A model generated the notes under the pieces. It was not told the origin of the DNA and ran no database searches. It was given only the letters and a program-made list of their open reading frames with translations. The translations under genes were made by a program, and so were the position numbers. From CAWIHA01 sp963835855 (GTDB lineage: Bacteria > Acidobacteriota > Terriglobia > Bryobacterales > Bryobacteraceae): a stretch of DNA of 64,000 nt. The DNA lies in contig CAWIHA010000003.1 in assembly GCA_963835855.1 (NCBI GenBank), forward strand, positions 62,001-126,000, in the 5' to 3' direction. Below are positions 1 through 8,300 of this stretch, one piece after another (position 1 is the stretch's first letter; each line of letters begins with the position of its first letter).

Positions 1-33
1 CGGCAGACCGAGGCGACACTCGACGGGCCACAC

Positions 34-288
34 GTGATCGTAGTTAGCCAGGAGAGCCCGGATGGAGGACGTGCGGGCGTGCGCATGGAGGTGCCGCGGG
101 CGATCGCCGCGAAGATGCTCGTCGAAGGGCGGGCGCGATTGGCGACAACGGAAGAAGCGAGCCAGTACCGCGAGCAGTTGGCGGAAGCCAAGCGTGCGGC
201 TGACCAAGCGGCCGCGGCACAACGCATGCAGTTCACGGTGGTTTCCGATACCGAACCGCGAAAGCGGAAGGGCAAAGGGAAGGGGTAG
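34..288 (+). CDS. Small hypothetical protein of the tail/head-tail module
   Basis: An 84-residue basic protein with a short N-terminal beta-like stretch, an alanine/arginine/glutamate-rich helix (about residues 20-62) and a lysine-rich C-terminal tail ending KRKGKGKG. I recognise no family. It sits directly upstream of the connector-like gene on the same strand and in the same module, so a structural or assembly role in the phage-like particle is an inference. The true start could lie before the ATG at 34, because the window edge is close. Confidence 0.5.
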   Translation: MIVVSQESPDGGRAGVRMEVPRAIAAKMLVEGRARLATTEEASQYREQLAEAKRAADQAAAAQRMQFTVVSDTEPRKRKGKGKG

Positions 289-337
289 TTGGTTGCAGGA
301 AGTGGCCTGTGGGTTGGGCGGCAAGGAGGGTGGGGTT

Positions 338-1108
338 ATGGCGCTATTTACGGACGGCGGGATTTCTACCATTGCGGACTTACTCGCGTACGAATCCGAG
401 ATCCTGGATGTGGCCGCGACGGAGGGAATCGACCTCACCATCAAGTTGGGACTTGCCAAGCAGGAGCTGGGGATTGAGCTGCAAGCATTCTTAGCCGGCA
501 GGCAGCAGTTCACACCGACGTCGTTCGTCGAGGACGTTCCATTCGCGTTGCATAAGATCCTGATTACCGATCCGCTGCACAAGTGGCACACTTTCCAGGC
601 CCTGGCGCTGGTTTACCGGGACGCCTACCACCGGCAACTGAACGACCGGTATCAAGGCAAATGGCAGGAGTATGAAAGTCTGGCGGGCTGGGCGAAGGAC
701 ATGCTGTTCCAGGGGGGCGTGGCAGTTACAGAAGACCCTGTTTCAAAGGCGGACAAGCCCGACCTGAGCACGGTTCCGGGAAGCCTGGCAGCGGCGACCT
801 ATTTCGTGCAAGTGTCATGGCGAAACTCGGCGGGGGACGAGGGCAGTCCGAGCGAGATTGCCGTGCTGAGTACTACGGACGGAACTCTGCTGGTGGTGAC
901 GCCTCTACATCAACCAGCGAATGTCGCGTCTTGGAACGTCTACGCCGGATTTTCGGGGACCGATTTGACGTTACAGAATGATGCGCCGCTGGCGGTGGGA
1001 CAGCCGTGGACGGAACCAGCGAGCGGATTAAAACAGGGCCGGAGGAAGGGCGCGGCTCAGGCGCCGCAGTACTACATCAAGACGGGGCGGACGTTGCAAA
1101 GGGGCTGA
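338..1108 (+). CDS. Head-tail connector/adaptor-like protein with C-terminal Ig/FN3-like domain
   Basis: The frame stays open upstream, but the ATG at 338 is chosen because a strong Shine-Dalgarno (AAGGAGG, 323-329) precedes it by 8 nt. The 256-residue product starts with a helical part (about residues 1-130, motif LAYESEILDVAATEGIDL) that resembles small connector proteins of tailed phages. A beta-rich domain of about 95 residues follows (WRNSAGDEGSPSE, WNVYAG), with an Ig/FN3-like look. A similar domain occurs in the giant hub protein further downstream. Position before the tail-terminator-like and major-tail-like genes fits a head-tail junction protein. The family assignment comes from pattern and gene order only. 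Confidence 0.5.
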   Translation: MALFTDGGISTIADLLAYESEILDVAATEGIDLTIKLGLAKQELGIELQAFLAGRQQFTPTSFVEDVPFALHKILITDPLHKWHTFQALALVYRDAYHRQLNDRYQGKWQEYESLAGWAKDMLFQGGVAVTEDPVSKADKPDLSTVPGSLAAATYFVQVSWRNSAGDEGSPSEIAVLSTTDGTLLVVTPLHQPANVASWNVYAGFSGTDLTLQNDAPLAVGQPWTEPASGLKQGRRKGAAQAPQYYIKTGRTLQRG

Positions 1109-1111
1109 CAG

Positions 1112-1606
1112 ATGGCGGCAGCAGCGCGTTCAGCATCGGACAAGGTTATGCAACTGCTCAGGGGAGGAACGGGGCTGCCGTTTACGATCTCCGCAGTCGC
1201 AGCATTGGAGGGAACACAGCTTCCACTGATCGATGCGAGTCAGGTGCTAGGGCAGAACGTGGCGCCGGAGATTGTCGAGAAAAGCGTGGGAGTTAAGTAC
1301 CCAACTGTCTATGTGTATTGCTCCGGCCTGTCCAACCAACTGAAAGAGAAGTTCCGGACCTTCTCGGGCAAGGCGCACATGGCGGTGGAAGTACGGGTTT
1401 CACACGACCGGCTCGAAGGGGTCACGGAAAACATGCAGCTCTATTCGGCAGCAGTGACGGAGGTGCTCGATTCTCAGCGTGGAGATTGGGGCGGGGGAAT
1501 GTTCTACACGGGCGGTTATACGGTGGAGTTTCAGCCAATCAAGCAGGGTGGAAAGAACTTTCTCCAGACAGCGAAGATCGCGTTCGATGTCGAGATGAGT
1601 TACTAG
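1112..1606 (+). CDS. Tail terminator / tail completion-like protein
   Basis: A 164-residue protein starting 3 nt after the connector-like gene. It begins with a helix (SASDKVMQLLRGG), followed by alternating beta segments with a YPTVYVYCSGL motif and an ending in AKIAFDVEMSY. Size, fold pattern and location immediately before the major tail protein match tail-terminator (gpU-like) or neck proteins of siphoviruses, which cap the tail tube at the head end. I see no diagnostic catalytic motif, and the call rests mainly on synteny. Confidence 0.5.
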   Translation: MAAAARSASDKVMQLLRGGTGLPFTISAVAALEGTQLPLIDASQVLGQNVAPEIVEKSVGVKYPTVYVYCSGLSNQLKEKFRTFSGKAHMAVEVRVSHDRLEGVTENMQLYSAAVTEVLDSQRGDWGGGMFYTGGYTVEFQPIKQGGKNFLQTAKIAFDVEMSY

Positions 1607-1639
1607 GCGGGGCTGTGCCTGACTGCACATTGTTGTGAC

Positions 1640-1666
1640 TAGGAAGCGGCCGAGCAATGCTTCCTA
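1640..1666. repeat. 8-bp perfect inverted repeat before the major tail gene
   Basis: TAGGAAGC (1640-1647) and GCTTCCTA (1659-1666) are perfectly complementary around an 11-nt loop in the 96-nt gap before the major-tail-like gene. No U-tract follows, so it is not a clear intrinsic terminator. It could be an mRNA processing or stabilising hairpin that sets tail-protein stoichiometry. Confidence 0.5.
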
Positions 1667-1702
1667 CGAAACGTAAGACTACAGGCGTCAGAGATCATTT
1701 AT

Positions 1703-2890
1703 ATGGCATGCGGATATGTATCTTCAAACAACAACCGGCTGTATGTGGCGCAGGAGCTGAGCTATGGGCAAGTGTCAACGATCACCAGCAGCAATCGGTT
1801 TCCCTCGGTCACACTTACTGCGAAACAGCAGCTGCTGCGGCCCAGGCGCAAGGACAAGACGGGAACGCGGACGTACCCGGGGACTCCAGCAGGGCTCAGG
1901 AGACAGACGACCTTCGATCTGACGACCTATATGACGACCTCGCCGGCGCAGAACATGGAGCCGAGTTACGGGCCGTTGTTTGGTGCCGCTCTTGGAGCGG
2001 CACCAGCGCCGTTTGGCGGCGGGGCGGTAGCGACGAATGCAAACCTAAATCCGAATCCCATGTTGCTGGGCTTCGCGACTGCACACGGACTGAGCGCGGG
2101 GCAGGCAGTGACGTTCGGAGGCGAGATGCGGTTTGTGAGCGCGATCGTGGATACACTTACAGTGGCGCTGAATGCGCCGTTCACGGTAACTCCGAGCGCG
2201 GGATCACCGATGGGCGCAACGGCAACATATCAGGCCGCGACCGATCTGGGTTCAGTGAGCATTTTCGACTATTGGGACCCGGCCGATGCGGTACAGCGGA
2301 TCCTTTGCGGAGCGGCTGTGGACAAGCTGCAGATCAAGGTAAACGGGGATTATCAGGAATTTGAATTCAGTGGAATCGCGCAAGACCTGATCGACAGCAC
2401 GAGCTTCGCCGCAGGGCAGGGCCAACTGAACAGCTTCCCGGCCGAGCCGGCCTTAGGAGCGTTTGATTACACAATCATTCCGGGAAATCTGGGGGAGGCG
2501 TGGCTGGGGACGACGCCAAACAGATTCTACACGATCACGAGCGCCAATTTCCTGCTGGCAAATGCCATCGAAACAAGGACTAAGGAATTCGGCACGGACG
2601 GGCCGCGCTGTGTCTCCGCGGGGATGCGGACGGTGACGGTCGATTTCGAATTACTGGAGCTGGACGATCCGGCCACGCAGTCGCTCTACCAGGCGGCGCG
2701 ACAGCGCTCACCTATCAGCGTGATGTTCCAGTTGGGGCAAGAAGCGGGGCAATTATTTGGCGTGTATCTCAAAAGCGTTGTTCCCGAGGTGCCGGAGTTC
2801 GATGACGGTGGGAGCCTCCTAGGGTGGAAGTTCTCGAAATGCCAAGCGCAGGGCACGGTGAACGACGAGATCTTCATCGCATTCGGGTAA
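1703..2890 (+). CDS. Major tail (tube) protein-like
   Basis: A 395-residue beta-rich protein. Its N-terminal half carries a Gly/Ala-rich insertion (GAAPAPFGGGAVATNANLNP) and an added module around residues 120-185 (GQAVTFGGEMRFVSAIVDTL). The C-terminal half ends GWKFSKCQAQGTVNDEIFIAFG, the type of strand-rich ending seen in tail-tube proteins. The order terminator - this gene - tail chaperone is the usual siphovirus order for the tube subunit. The ATG at 1703 has only a weak Shine-Dalgarno. Part of the sequence may be surface decoration domains on a tube core; I cannot draw the boundaries. Confidence 0.55.
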   Translation: MACGYVSSNNNRLYVAQELSYGQVSTITSSNRFPSVTLTAKQQLLRPRRKDKTGTRTYPGTPAGLRRQTTFDLTTYMTTSPAQNMEPSYGPLFGAALGAAPAPFGGGAVATNANLNPNPMLLGFATAHGLSAGQAVTFGGEMRFVSAIVDTLTVALNAPFTVTPSAGSPMGATATYQAATDLGSVSIFDYWDPADAVQRILCGAAVDKLQIKVNGDYQEFEFSGIAQDLIDSTSFAAGQGQLNSFPAEPALGAFDYTIIPGNLGEAWLGTTPNRFYTITSANFLLANAIETRTKEFGTDGPRCVSAGMRTVTVDFELLELDDPATQSLYQAARQRSPISVMFQLGQEAGQLFGVYLKSVVPEVPEFDDGGSLLGWKFSKCQAQGTVNDEIFIAFG

Positions 2891-2894
2891 ACAC

Positions 2895-3260
2895 ATGGAA
2901 TACCAGAGCGAAGTTGTGTTGGAGTCGAAATGCGCGCCGGGAGTGCGGCTGACGATTGCGCGCATATCGCTCGGCCGGCGCATCGAGCTGACCCGGCGGA
3001 TCTGGGAGATGGCGGCCAAGGCCGAGGTCCTCGAAGCAGGCAGCGACCAGCGGGAAAAACTCGAGGCGGCATTGCTGGCGAGCGAAGTCAACCGCATTTA
3101 CCTGGCATGGGGTCTGGTGAAGATCGAGGGTCTAATGCTTGACGGCCAGCCGGCGACTCCGGAAACGCTGATCGCGGCAGGGCCGGAAGATCTGTGCCGC
3201 GAGGCGCTGGCGGCGATCAAGGCCGAGTGCGGGTTGAGCGAAGAAGAACGAAAAAACTGA
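2895..3260 (+). CDS. Tail assembly chaperone, short (G-like) product
   Basis: A 121-residue acidic helical protein (ISLGRRIELTRRIWEMAAKA, LAWGLVKIEGL, EALAAIKAECGLSEEERKN) located between the major-tail-like and tape-measure-like genes. This is where siphoviruses encode the tail assembly chaperone pair G and G-T. The last in-frame codons are CGA AAA AAC followed by TGA, giving a slippery heptamer in correct phase. A fraction of ribosomes would therefore slip -1 and make the longer form. The known role of such proteins is to bind the tape measure and recruit tube subunits; they are absent from the mature tail. Confidence 0.65.
   Translation: MEYQSEVVLESKCAPGVRLTIARISLGRRIELTRRIWEMAAKAEVLEAGSDQREKLEAALLASEVNRIYLAWGLVKIEGLMLDGQPATPETLIAAGPEDLCREALAAIKAECGLSEEERKN
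3251..3257 (+). promoter_or_regulatory. -1 programmed frameshift site (A AAA AAC)
   Basis: The seven bases read A AAA AAC in the zero frame of the upstream chaperone ORF, immediately before its stop (TGA, 3258-3260). This is a canonical X XXY YYZ slippery heptamer. After a -1 slip, reading continues AAA AAA CTG ATT into a frame open to 3589. The stop codon directly 3' of the heptamer could itself favour slippage. I did not identify a convincing downstream pseudoknot by eye. Confidence 0.75.
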
Positions 3261-3589
3261 TTGTCGCCTTCCATTTCCAATTTTCCAATCCAGCCGCGTG
3301 GAAGTGCGACGAATGCCGAAGAAGCGGACTGGAACTCAAGCGAGGATGCGGGCGCTTACAGAAAGCGCGAGAAGCCGGCGCACGGGCAGTCTGGGCGCGA
3401 AAAAATATTTCGACAGCTGAGTGTCCGAAATCATTGATCTCGGGGGAGAGCATGGCGTGGCTTGAGCAGTTTCAGGCTTGGAAGCGCCTGGGCTATCCAG
3501 ATATGCAACGGCTTGCGGCGCGCGACGCACACGCGATGTTGATTCTGGAGCGAGAGCTTTCGGCGGAGGCAGCCAGTGGCCAAGAGTAA
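3257..3589 (+). CDS. Tail assembly chaperone, frameshifted T-like extension
   Basis: This is the -1 frame entered from the slippery site at 3251-3257. It adds 110 residues to the 121 zero-frame residues, for a 231-residue fusion. The extension contains a CDEC pair, a second cysteine region (ECPKSLISGE) and a helical end (FQAWKRLGYPDMQRLAARDA). The Cys/Trp-rich pattern looks like genuine protein, unlike the shadow frames. A separate start at 3452 (ATG preceded by GGGGGAG) could also yield a 45-residue product. In known systems the T extension contacts tube subunits while the shared G part binds the tape measure. Confidence 0.6.
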   Translation: MIVAFHFQFSNPAAWKCDECRRSGLELKRGCGRLQKAREAGARAVWARKNISTAECPKSLISGESMAWLEQFQAWKRLGYPDMQRLAARDAHAMLILERELSAEAASGQE

Positions 3590-4144
3590 GTCCAACTCAG
3601 TATTCCTCAACGCGACGGGCACGAGCTCCAGCGGGAGCGTGACGGAAGTCTTAGCGGACCTGATCGATCAATTGGCCAGCGGGACGGCCGGAGATGCGGG
3701 GACACAACTTGCAACGCAGCTCCAACAACTGAGCGCGGTCAGCCAGACGCAGGCGGCCGCGGTCGCGGCGAACACGCAGGCATTGATCCAGAACACGATG
3801 GCGGCGTCGAGCGGGTCTACCGCCGGCAATATTGCGAAGACAGCGTCGGACATGCTCGGAATCGGAGGACTGCTGTCGCCGCTGGTTACGGGGCTGCTCG
3901 GGCTGTTCGGGGGCGGGGGAGCTCGACACCGCCACCGCTGACGACTTACTCGGCGCCGCCATCGATCAATTTCGAGGCGGCGTACCAAGGCGGATCGAGC
4001 GCCTCCGCAGGCCAGCAAGTCACCATCCAGGTACAAGCGATGGACAGCCAGTCTTTCTTAGACCACAGCGAGGATATTGCCAACGCCGTGCGGCAGGCGA
4101 TGCTCAACTCGAACTCGCTGAACAACGTCGTTAACGATTTGTAA
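3576..4144 (+). CDS. Very short tape-measure-like protein, frame broken at about 3909-3920
   Basis: The first frame runs 3576-3938: MAKSKSNSVF start, helical Gln/Ala-rich part (about residues 20-75), then a hydrophobic segment IGGLLSPLVTGLLGLFGGGG. The natural continuation is in the -1 frame (STPPPLTTYSAPPSINFEA to AMDSQSFLDHSEDIANAVRQ), ending at TAA 4142-4144. This tail resembles C-termini I associate with tape measure proteins. The junction lies in GGGGGCGGGGGA; one added G would restore about 190 residues. The cause could be a one-base sequence error, a mutation or a second frameshift; no good heptamer is seen. Position after the chaperone and before the distal-tail genes supports the tape-measure role. 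Confidence 0.5.
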
Positions 4145-4150
4145 AACGCG

Positions 4151-4510
4151 ATGAGCACTTTCCCACGACTTAAGACGGGCGCGGTGGCGCAGTACCCAGC
4201 CAGCAAGGTAATCACGTATGCGACCGAACTCTTCCGGTTTTTGGACGGCACCGAGCAGCGGTACCGTGCGTATGGGCGGCCGGTACAGAGCTGGGTGATC
4301 CAGCTCGACCTGCTCGATGATACCGAGCTGTCACAGATCCTGGAGTTCTTCAACTCGGCGCAGGGCAGATTCGGAACGTTTTCATTCGTAGACCCGTGGG
4401 ATGGGACCACGCACACGAACTGCAGCTTCGATAGCGATGAGATCGATGCCTCGCTGTCGGGTGAAGCACGCGCAAAACTATCCATTGTGGTGAGGGAGAA
4501 CCTGAACTGA
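4151..4510 (+). CDS. Distal tail protein-like, compact paralog (DUF2460-type)
   Basis: A 119-residue protein with FPRLKTGAVAQYP at the start, WVIQLDLLDDTELSQILEFF in the middle and GRFGTFSFVDPWDG near the end. This spacing (FP..GA.AQ.P, D.E...I..FF, GR.G.F.F.DP.D) is shared with the next gene and with DUF2460-type distal tail proteins of GTAs and siphophages, as I remember that family. Such proteins form the ring that joins the tail tube to the hub. The gene starts 6 nt after the tape-measure-like stop and ends 1 nt before the next start. Confidence 0.55.
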   Translation: MSTFPRLKTGAVAQYPASKVITYATELFRFLDGTEQRYRAYGRPVQSWVIQLDLLDDTELSQILEFFNSAQGRFGTFSFVDPWDGTTHTNCSFDSDEIDASLSGEARAKLSIVVRENLN

Positions 4511-4511
4511 G

Positions 4512-5306
4512 ATGTTGTATTTTCCCCAGCTCACATACGGCGCCATGGCCCAGTTCCCGGTGACGAAGCGGATGGTCGAGAGAACAGTGGTGAACGAGAG
4601 CGCCGACGGGAGCAGAATCAAGCTGGCCGACCCGGCCGCCGCGATGATTGAGTGGCAACTTCAGTTCGTGGGTCTGAGCGACACAGAGTGCGCAGCCATC
4701 GAAACACTATTTCAACAGGTGGAGGGCCGGCTGGGATCGTTTACGTTTCTCGATCCATTCGACAACCTACTGGGCTGGAGCGAAGACCTGACTGCGGCGG
4801 CGTGGTCGAAGGACCCGTACCTTGGTCTCACTGCAAACATTGCGGACCCGCTCGGGGCAAGCGGAGCAGTAAGCGTGTCGAACGGGAGTCAGGCTCAGCA
4901 GAGTGTTCAGCAGACCCTGACGGTGCCGGCGTGGTTCCAGTACGCAGTGAGCGTGTATGCCCGGAGCGGCTCGGCGGCGCAGGTTACGTTATTCGCTAGC
5001 GGTGGCGGCAGCCCGCTGTACAAGGCGATCCCGATCGGGTCTGCGTGGCAGCGGCTGGAATGCGCAGTCATGCCGGAGGGCACGGCTGAGACGGTCAGCT
5101 TTGGAGTGACTCTCAACGGCGGCAGCACGGTCGAGTTGTTCGGACTTCAGGTTGACGCGCAAGCGAGTGCGTCGAAGTACAAAAAAACGGCAGCAAAGGG
5201 CGGGGTGTACCCAAGCGCATTTTTCATGGATGATGCGTTGACGGTGACGACTGACGGCCTGAACCAAAATTCGTGCACATTGCGGATTCGGGCAGTGGTG
5301 AATTGA
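4512..5306 (+). CDS. Distal tail protein-like paralog with inserted beta-sandwich domain
   Basis: A 264-residue protein whose first 80 residues (FPQLTYGAMAQFP, WQLQFVGLSDTECAAIETLF, GRLGSFTFLDPFDN) match the preceding 119-residue protein motif for motif. Its last 30 residues (FFMDDALTVTTDG, LRIRAVVN) match the end of that protein. Between these ends sit about 145 extra residues resembling a carbohydrate-binding beta-sandwich (SEDLTAAAWSKDP, SVYARSGSAAQVTLF, GSAWQRLECAVMPEG). It therefore looks like a duplicate of the distal-tail subunit carrying an inserted binding domain, plausibly displayed at the tail tip. Confidence 0.55.
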   Translation: MLYFPQLTYGAMAQFPVTKRMVERTVVNESADGSRIKLADPAAAMIEWQLQFVGLSDTECAAIETLFQQVEGRLGSFTFLDPFDNLLGWSEDLTAAAWSKDPYLGLTANIADPLGASGAVSVSNGSQAQQSVQQTLTVPAWFQYAVSVYARSGSAAQVTLFASGGGSPLYKAIPIGSAWQRLECAVMPEGTAETVSFGVTLNGGSTVELFGLQVDAQASASKYKKTAAKGGVYPSAFFMDDALTVTTDGLNQNSCTLRIRAVVN

Positions 5307-5312
5307 GCGAGT

Positions 5313-8300
5313 ATGCCGACGATCAACGAACTCAAAGAGCAGACCCAGACCGAAACGCCGCTACTGCTATTCGATTGCGAATTGAGTTCCGGAGCAGTCG
5401 AACGATGGAGCACGCACGCCGTCGATGTGAACGGCCAGCATTACGACGCGCGCGTGCTGAAGCACAACCTATACGAGATGCAGTCGGGTGCAGACCAGGG
5501 GATTGACGCGATCGCAACGATTTCGATCACGCTGGCGAATGCGGACTCGCATTGTTCCGAGATCGAGCGGAACACGGGCTGGAAAGGCAGCGTTGTTACC
5601 GTGCGGTTCGTGTTTTTTGACCTGATTCAGGGTGCGCCGGCATCGGAGATCGTGGTGCTGTTTTCTGGGATGGCGGACGCTCCCAACCAGATTACGGAAT
5701 CGACCCTGCGCCTGACGGTAACGAACAGCCTGAACCTGCAGCGCATGCAGCTGCCCGACGTGCGAGTGCAAAGGCGTTGCCCATGGAACTTTCCAGGCAA
5801 TGCGGCACAGTGCGCGGAGGCCGTATCTGGCGGCACGGAAGGCAGGTACGATCCGTTTTACCGTTGCGGGTATTCGGCGGATCAGAGCGGCGGCTGCGGC
5901 AATTTGAACGCGGGCGCGCCGTACACGACCTGCGATGGGACGAGGGCGGCTTGCCAGGCGCGGGGTATGTTTTCCGGCGACGCCGGTGGGAATATTACGC
6001 GGCGGTTTGGCGGAATTGAATTCATTCCACCGACAACCGTGGTCCGCAGCTACGGCGAAAAGGGGCGGCATGTTTCGCAGGCGCTCGACAACGAGGCGCG
6101 GTACAACGACTTCGTACCGCTGGTATACGGTACGGCATGGTATTCGCCACTGATCGTGTTCTCGAAGAACGACGGCAACCTGACGCACATGGATGTTCTG
6201 CTCGGGACCGGTGAGATCCAGCAGGTGCTGACAGTTCTGGTGAACGATATCGAGATCCCATTGGGCCAGGCGGGCACCAACATGACGGCGACCGGCTGGT
6301 TCAATGTGATTACGCCCGGCGCGCGGACGGGTGTATTCAATCCCGAGTACCACGATGCGGCTGGCAACCCGCTGGGCGACCCTTATGGGAGCATGGCGGT
6401 CCTCTCGGTGGTGGTTCCGAACCGCATCAACGACGGCAGCTCGCTGCCGCAGATCCAGGTGCTCCTGGAAGGGCGGAAGCTGGAGCAGTACTCGACGGAC
6501 GGCACGCTCGCTGCTTACAGTTTCACGAACAATCCGGCGTGGGTCGTGTTGGATGTGCTGCGGCGGTGCGGATGGGAGCTGGAGGATCTCGATCTGGCGA
6601 GTTTTGCCAACGCGGCGCAGTACTGCGCCGAACTGATCCCGGCGGTCGATCTCTACGGCAATCCGGTATCGATTCCTCGATTCCAATGCAACTTGGTCCT
6701 CGAGCAGCGGCGCAGCGCGGCCGATGTAATGCGCGGCATTCGGAATGGAGCGCGGCTGTTTCTGACTTACAGCACCGGAGGCCTGCTGCAACTCAACGTG
6801 GAAAACACGATCGCACTGCAACAGCCGACGAAGGCGGCGGGAAGCAACAGCACGTCGATGCTTGAGGGCGGGTGGCCGGCGTACGAGTTTGGGGATGGCT
6901 CGATGGGATTTTCCGGAATCCTCAGAAAAGCCAACGGCGAGCCCTCCATCAGCTTGTCCTCGAAAAGCACAGCGGAAACGCCAAACCGGATGACCGTCGA
7001 GTTTCAGGACGCTTTCAACGAGTACCAGCAGGATAGCCTATCGCTGGTAAACCTGGACGATGTATTGCTGGCAGGGCAGGAAGTTAGCCTCACATTGCAG
7101 GCGCTGGGTATTCCGAACTTTGACCAAGCGGCCCGGATCATAACGTTTCAGCTGGACAAAGCGGACAGTGGAAATACCTACGCCACTTTTGAAACGAGTG
7201 TCAAAGCAATCGGTCTGAAGCCAGGCGACCTGATTACGATCACTTACCTTAAGGAAGGCCTTGAGCGACAGCCGTTCCGGGTGATCAAGATTGCACCCAG
7301 CATAAACTACCAGACCGCGCAGATCACGGCCCAGATCCACGACGATGCCTGGTACAGCGACACCGTGCAGTTGGGCAGTTCCAATGCGGGGCGGCAGCAA
7401 CAATCCGCAGTCGGAATGCCACGGCCATTAACGGGGAAGATACTGAATGCCAACGGCCAACAGCAGTTCGATATCTCGGAGTCGAGCGTGGTGGGGTCGG
7501 ATGGCAGCGCGAACATCACCTTAACGGTGGGATTTGTCGCGCCGCCAAGGCCGGCGTTGGCCTCGGTGGGCATTCCGATTGTGAGCTTGTCAGCAGAGAT
7601 TGACAACGCCGCGGGCAGTCTGGCAGGCGGTGAGACCCTATATTATGCCACAAGTGCGTTGGATGCGCTGGGAGAGGAAAGCGCGCTGTCGTTCGTAGTC
7701 AGAGCGGCAATACCCGTGGGAACCAACACGAACGCGGTAACCTTAACGGGGCTGAGTTTCAGCCAGAATACGACCGGTTTCAACGTATACCGCGGCGCAG
7801 CTCCCACTCAACTGCTTCAGATCGCCGCGAATCAGGCGGTGGGAAGTTCGTTCATCGACACGGGGATGAAGGCCCAATTGGTGCCCCCGCCGGATGAGAA
7901 CTACGACCACGCGAACTTCTACTGGAGGCTCGAGATCCTGCCGGAGTGTGCGGCGACGAGTTTCTCAAGCAGTACGATTGGCAACTCGAGCCTGGCTACT
8001 GAGCCGAACGCTTATCGCGGTATGACGGTGCGCATCACACGGGGAACCGGAGCGGGGCAGGAGCGGGCGATAAGCTCGCACACAGCGACCGTATTCACGG
8101 TTGCGCCGAACTGGGATCTTGCGCCCGATGCCACCAGCTACTTTGTCATTGCCGAAGCCGGCTGGCACTTTGGAGTGGCGGCCGCGAGCAGCCCCGCGGC
8201 GTTCGAAGTTCCGAACCGGATCGGCGTCACCGTGGACGTTTCGGGGAGAGCGGCGAACGTTTACAACCTGGAATGCGGGCCTGAGGAATCGCCGCTGACC

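Noticed and set aside
1657..2364. 235-residue plus-strand ORF overlapping the major tail gene
   Set aside because: Out-of-frame shadow with Arg/Asp-rich composition; the 1703 frame gives the beta-rich, tail-like protein.
3832..4134. 100-residue ORF covering the 3' part of the tape-measure-like gene
   Set aside because: Arg/Cys-rich translation without structure; the -1 frame to 4144 encodes the plausible protein end.
5469..6821. 450-residue minus-strand ORF inside the hub gene
   Set aside because: Arg/His-rich shadow of a GC-rich coding sequence; the plus strand encodes a consistent tail protein.
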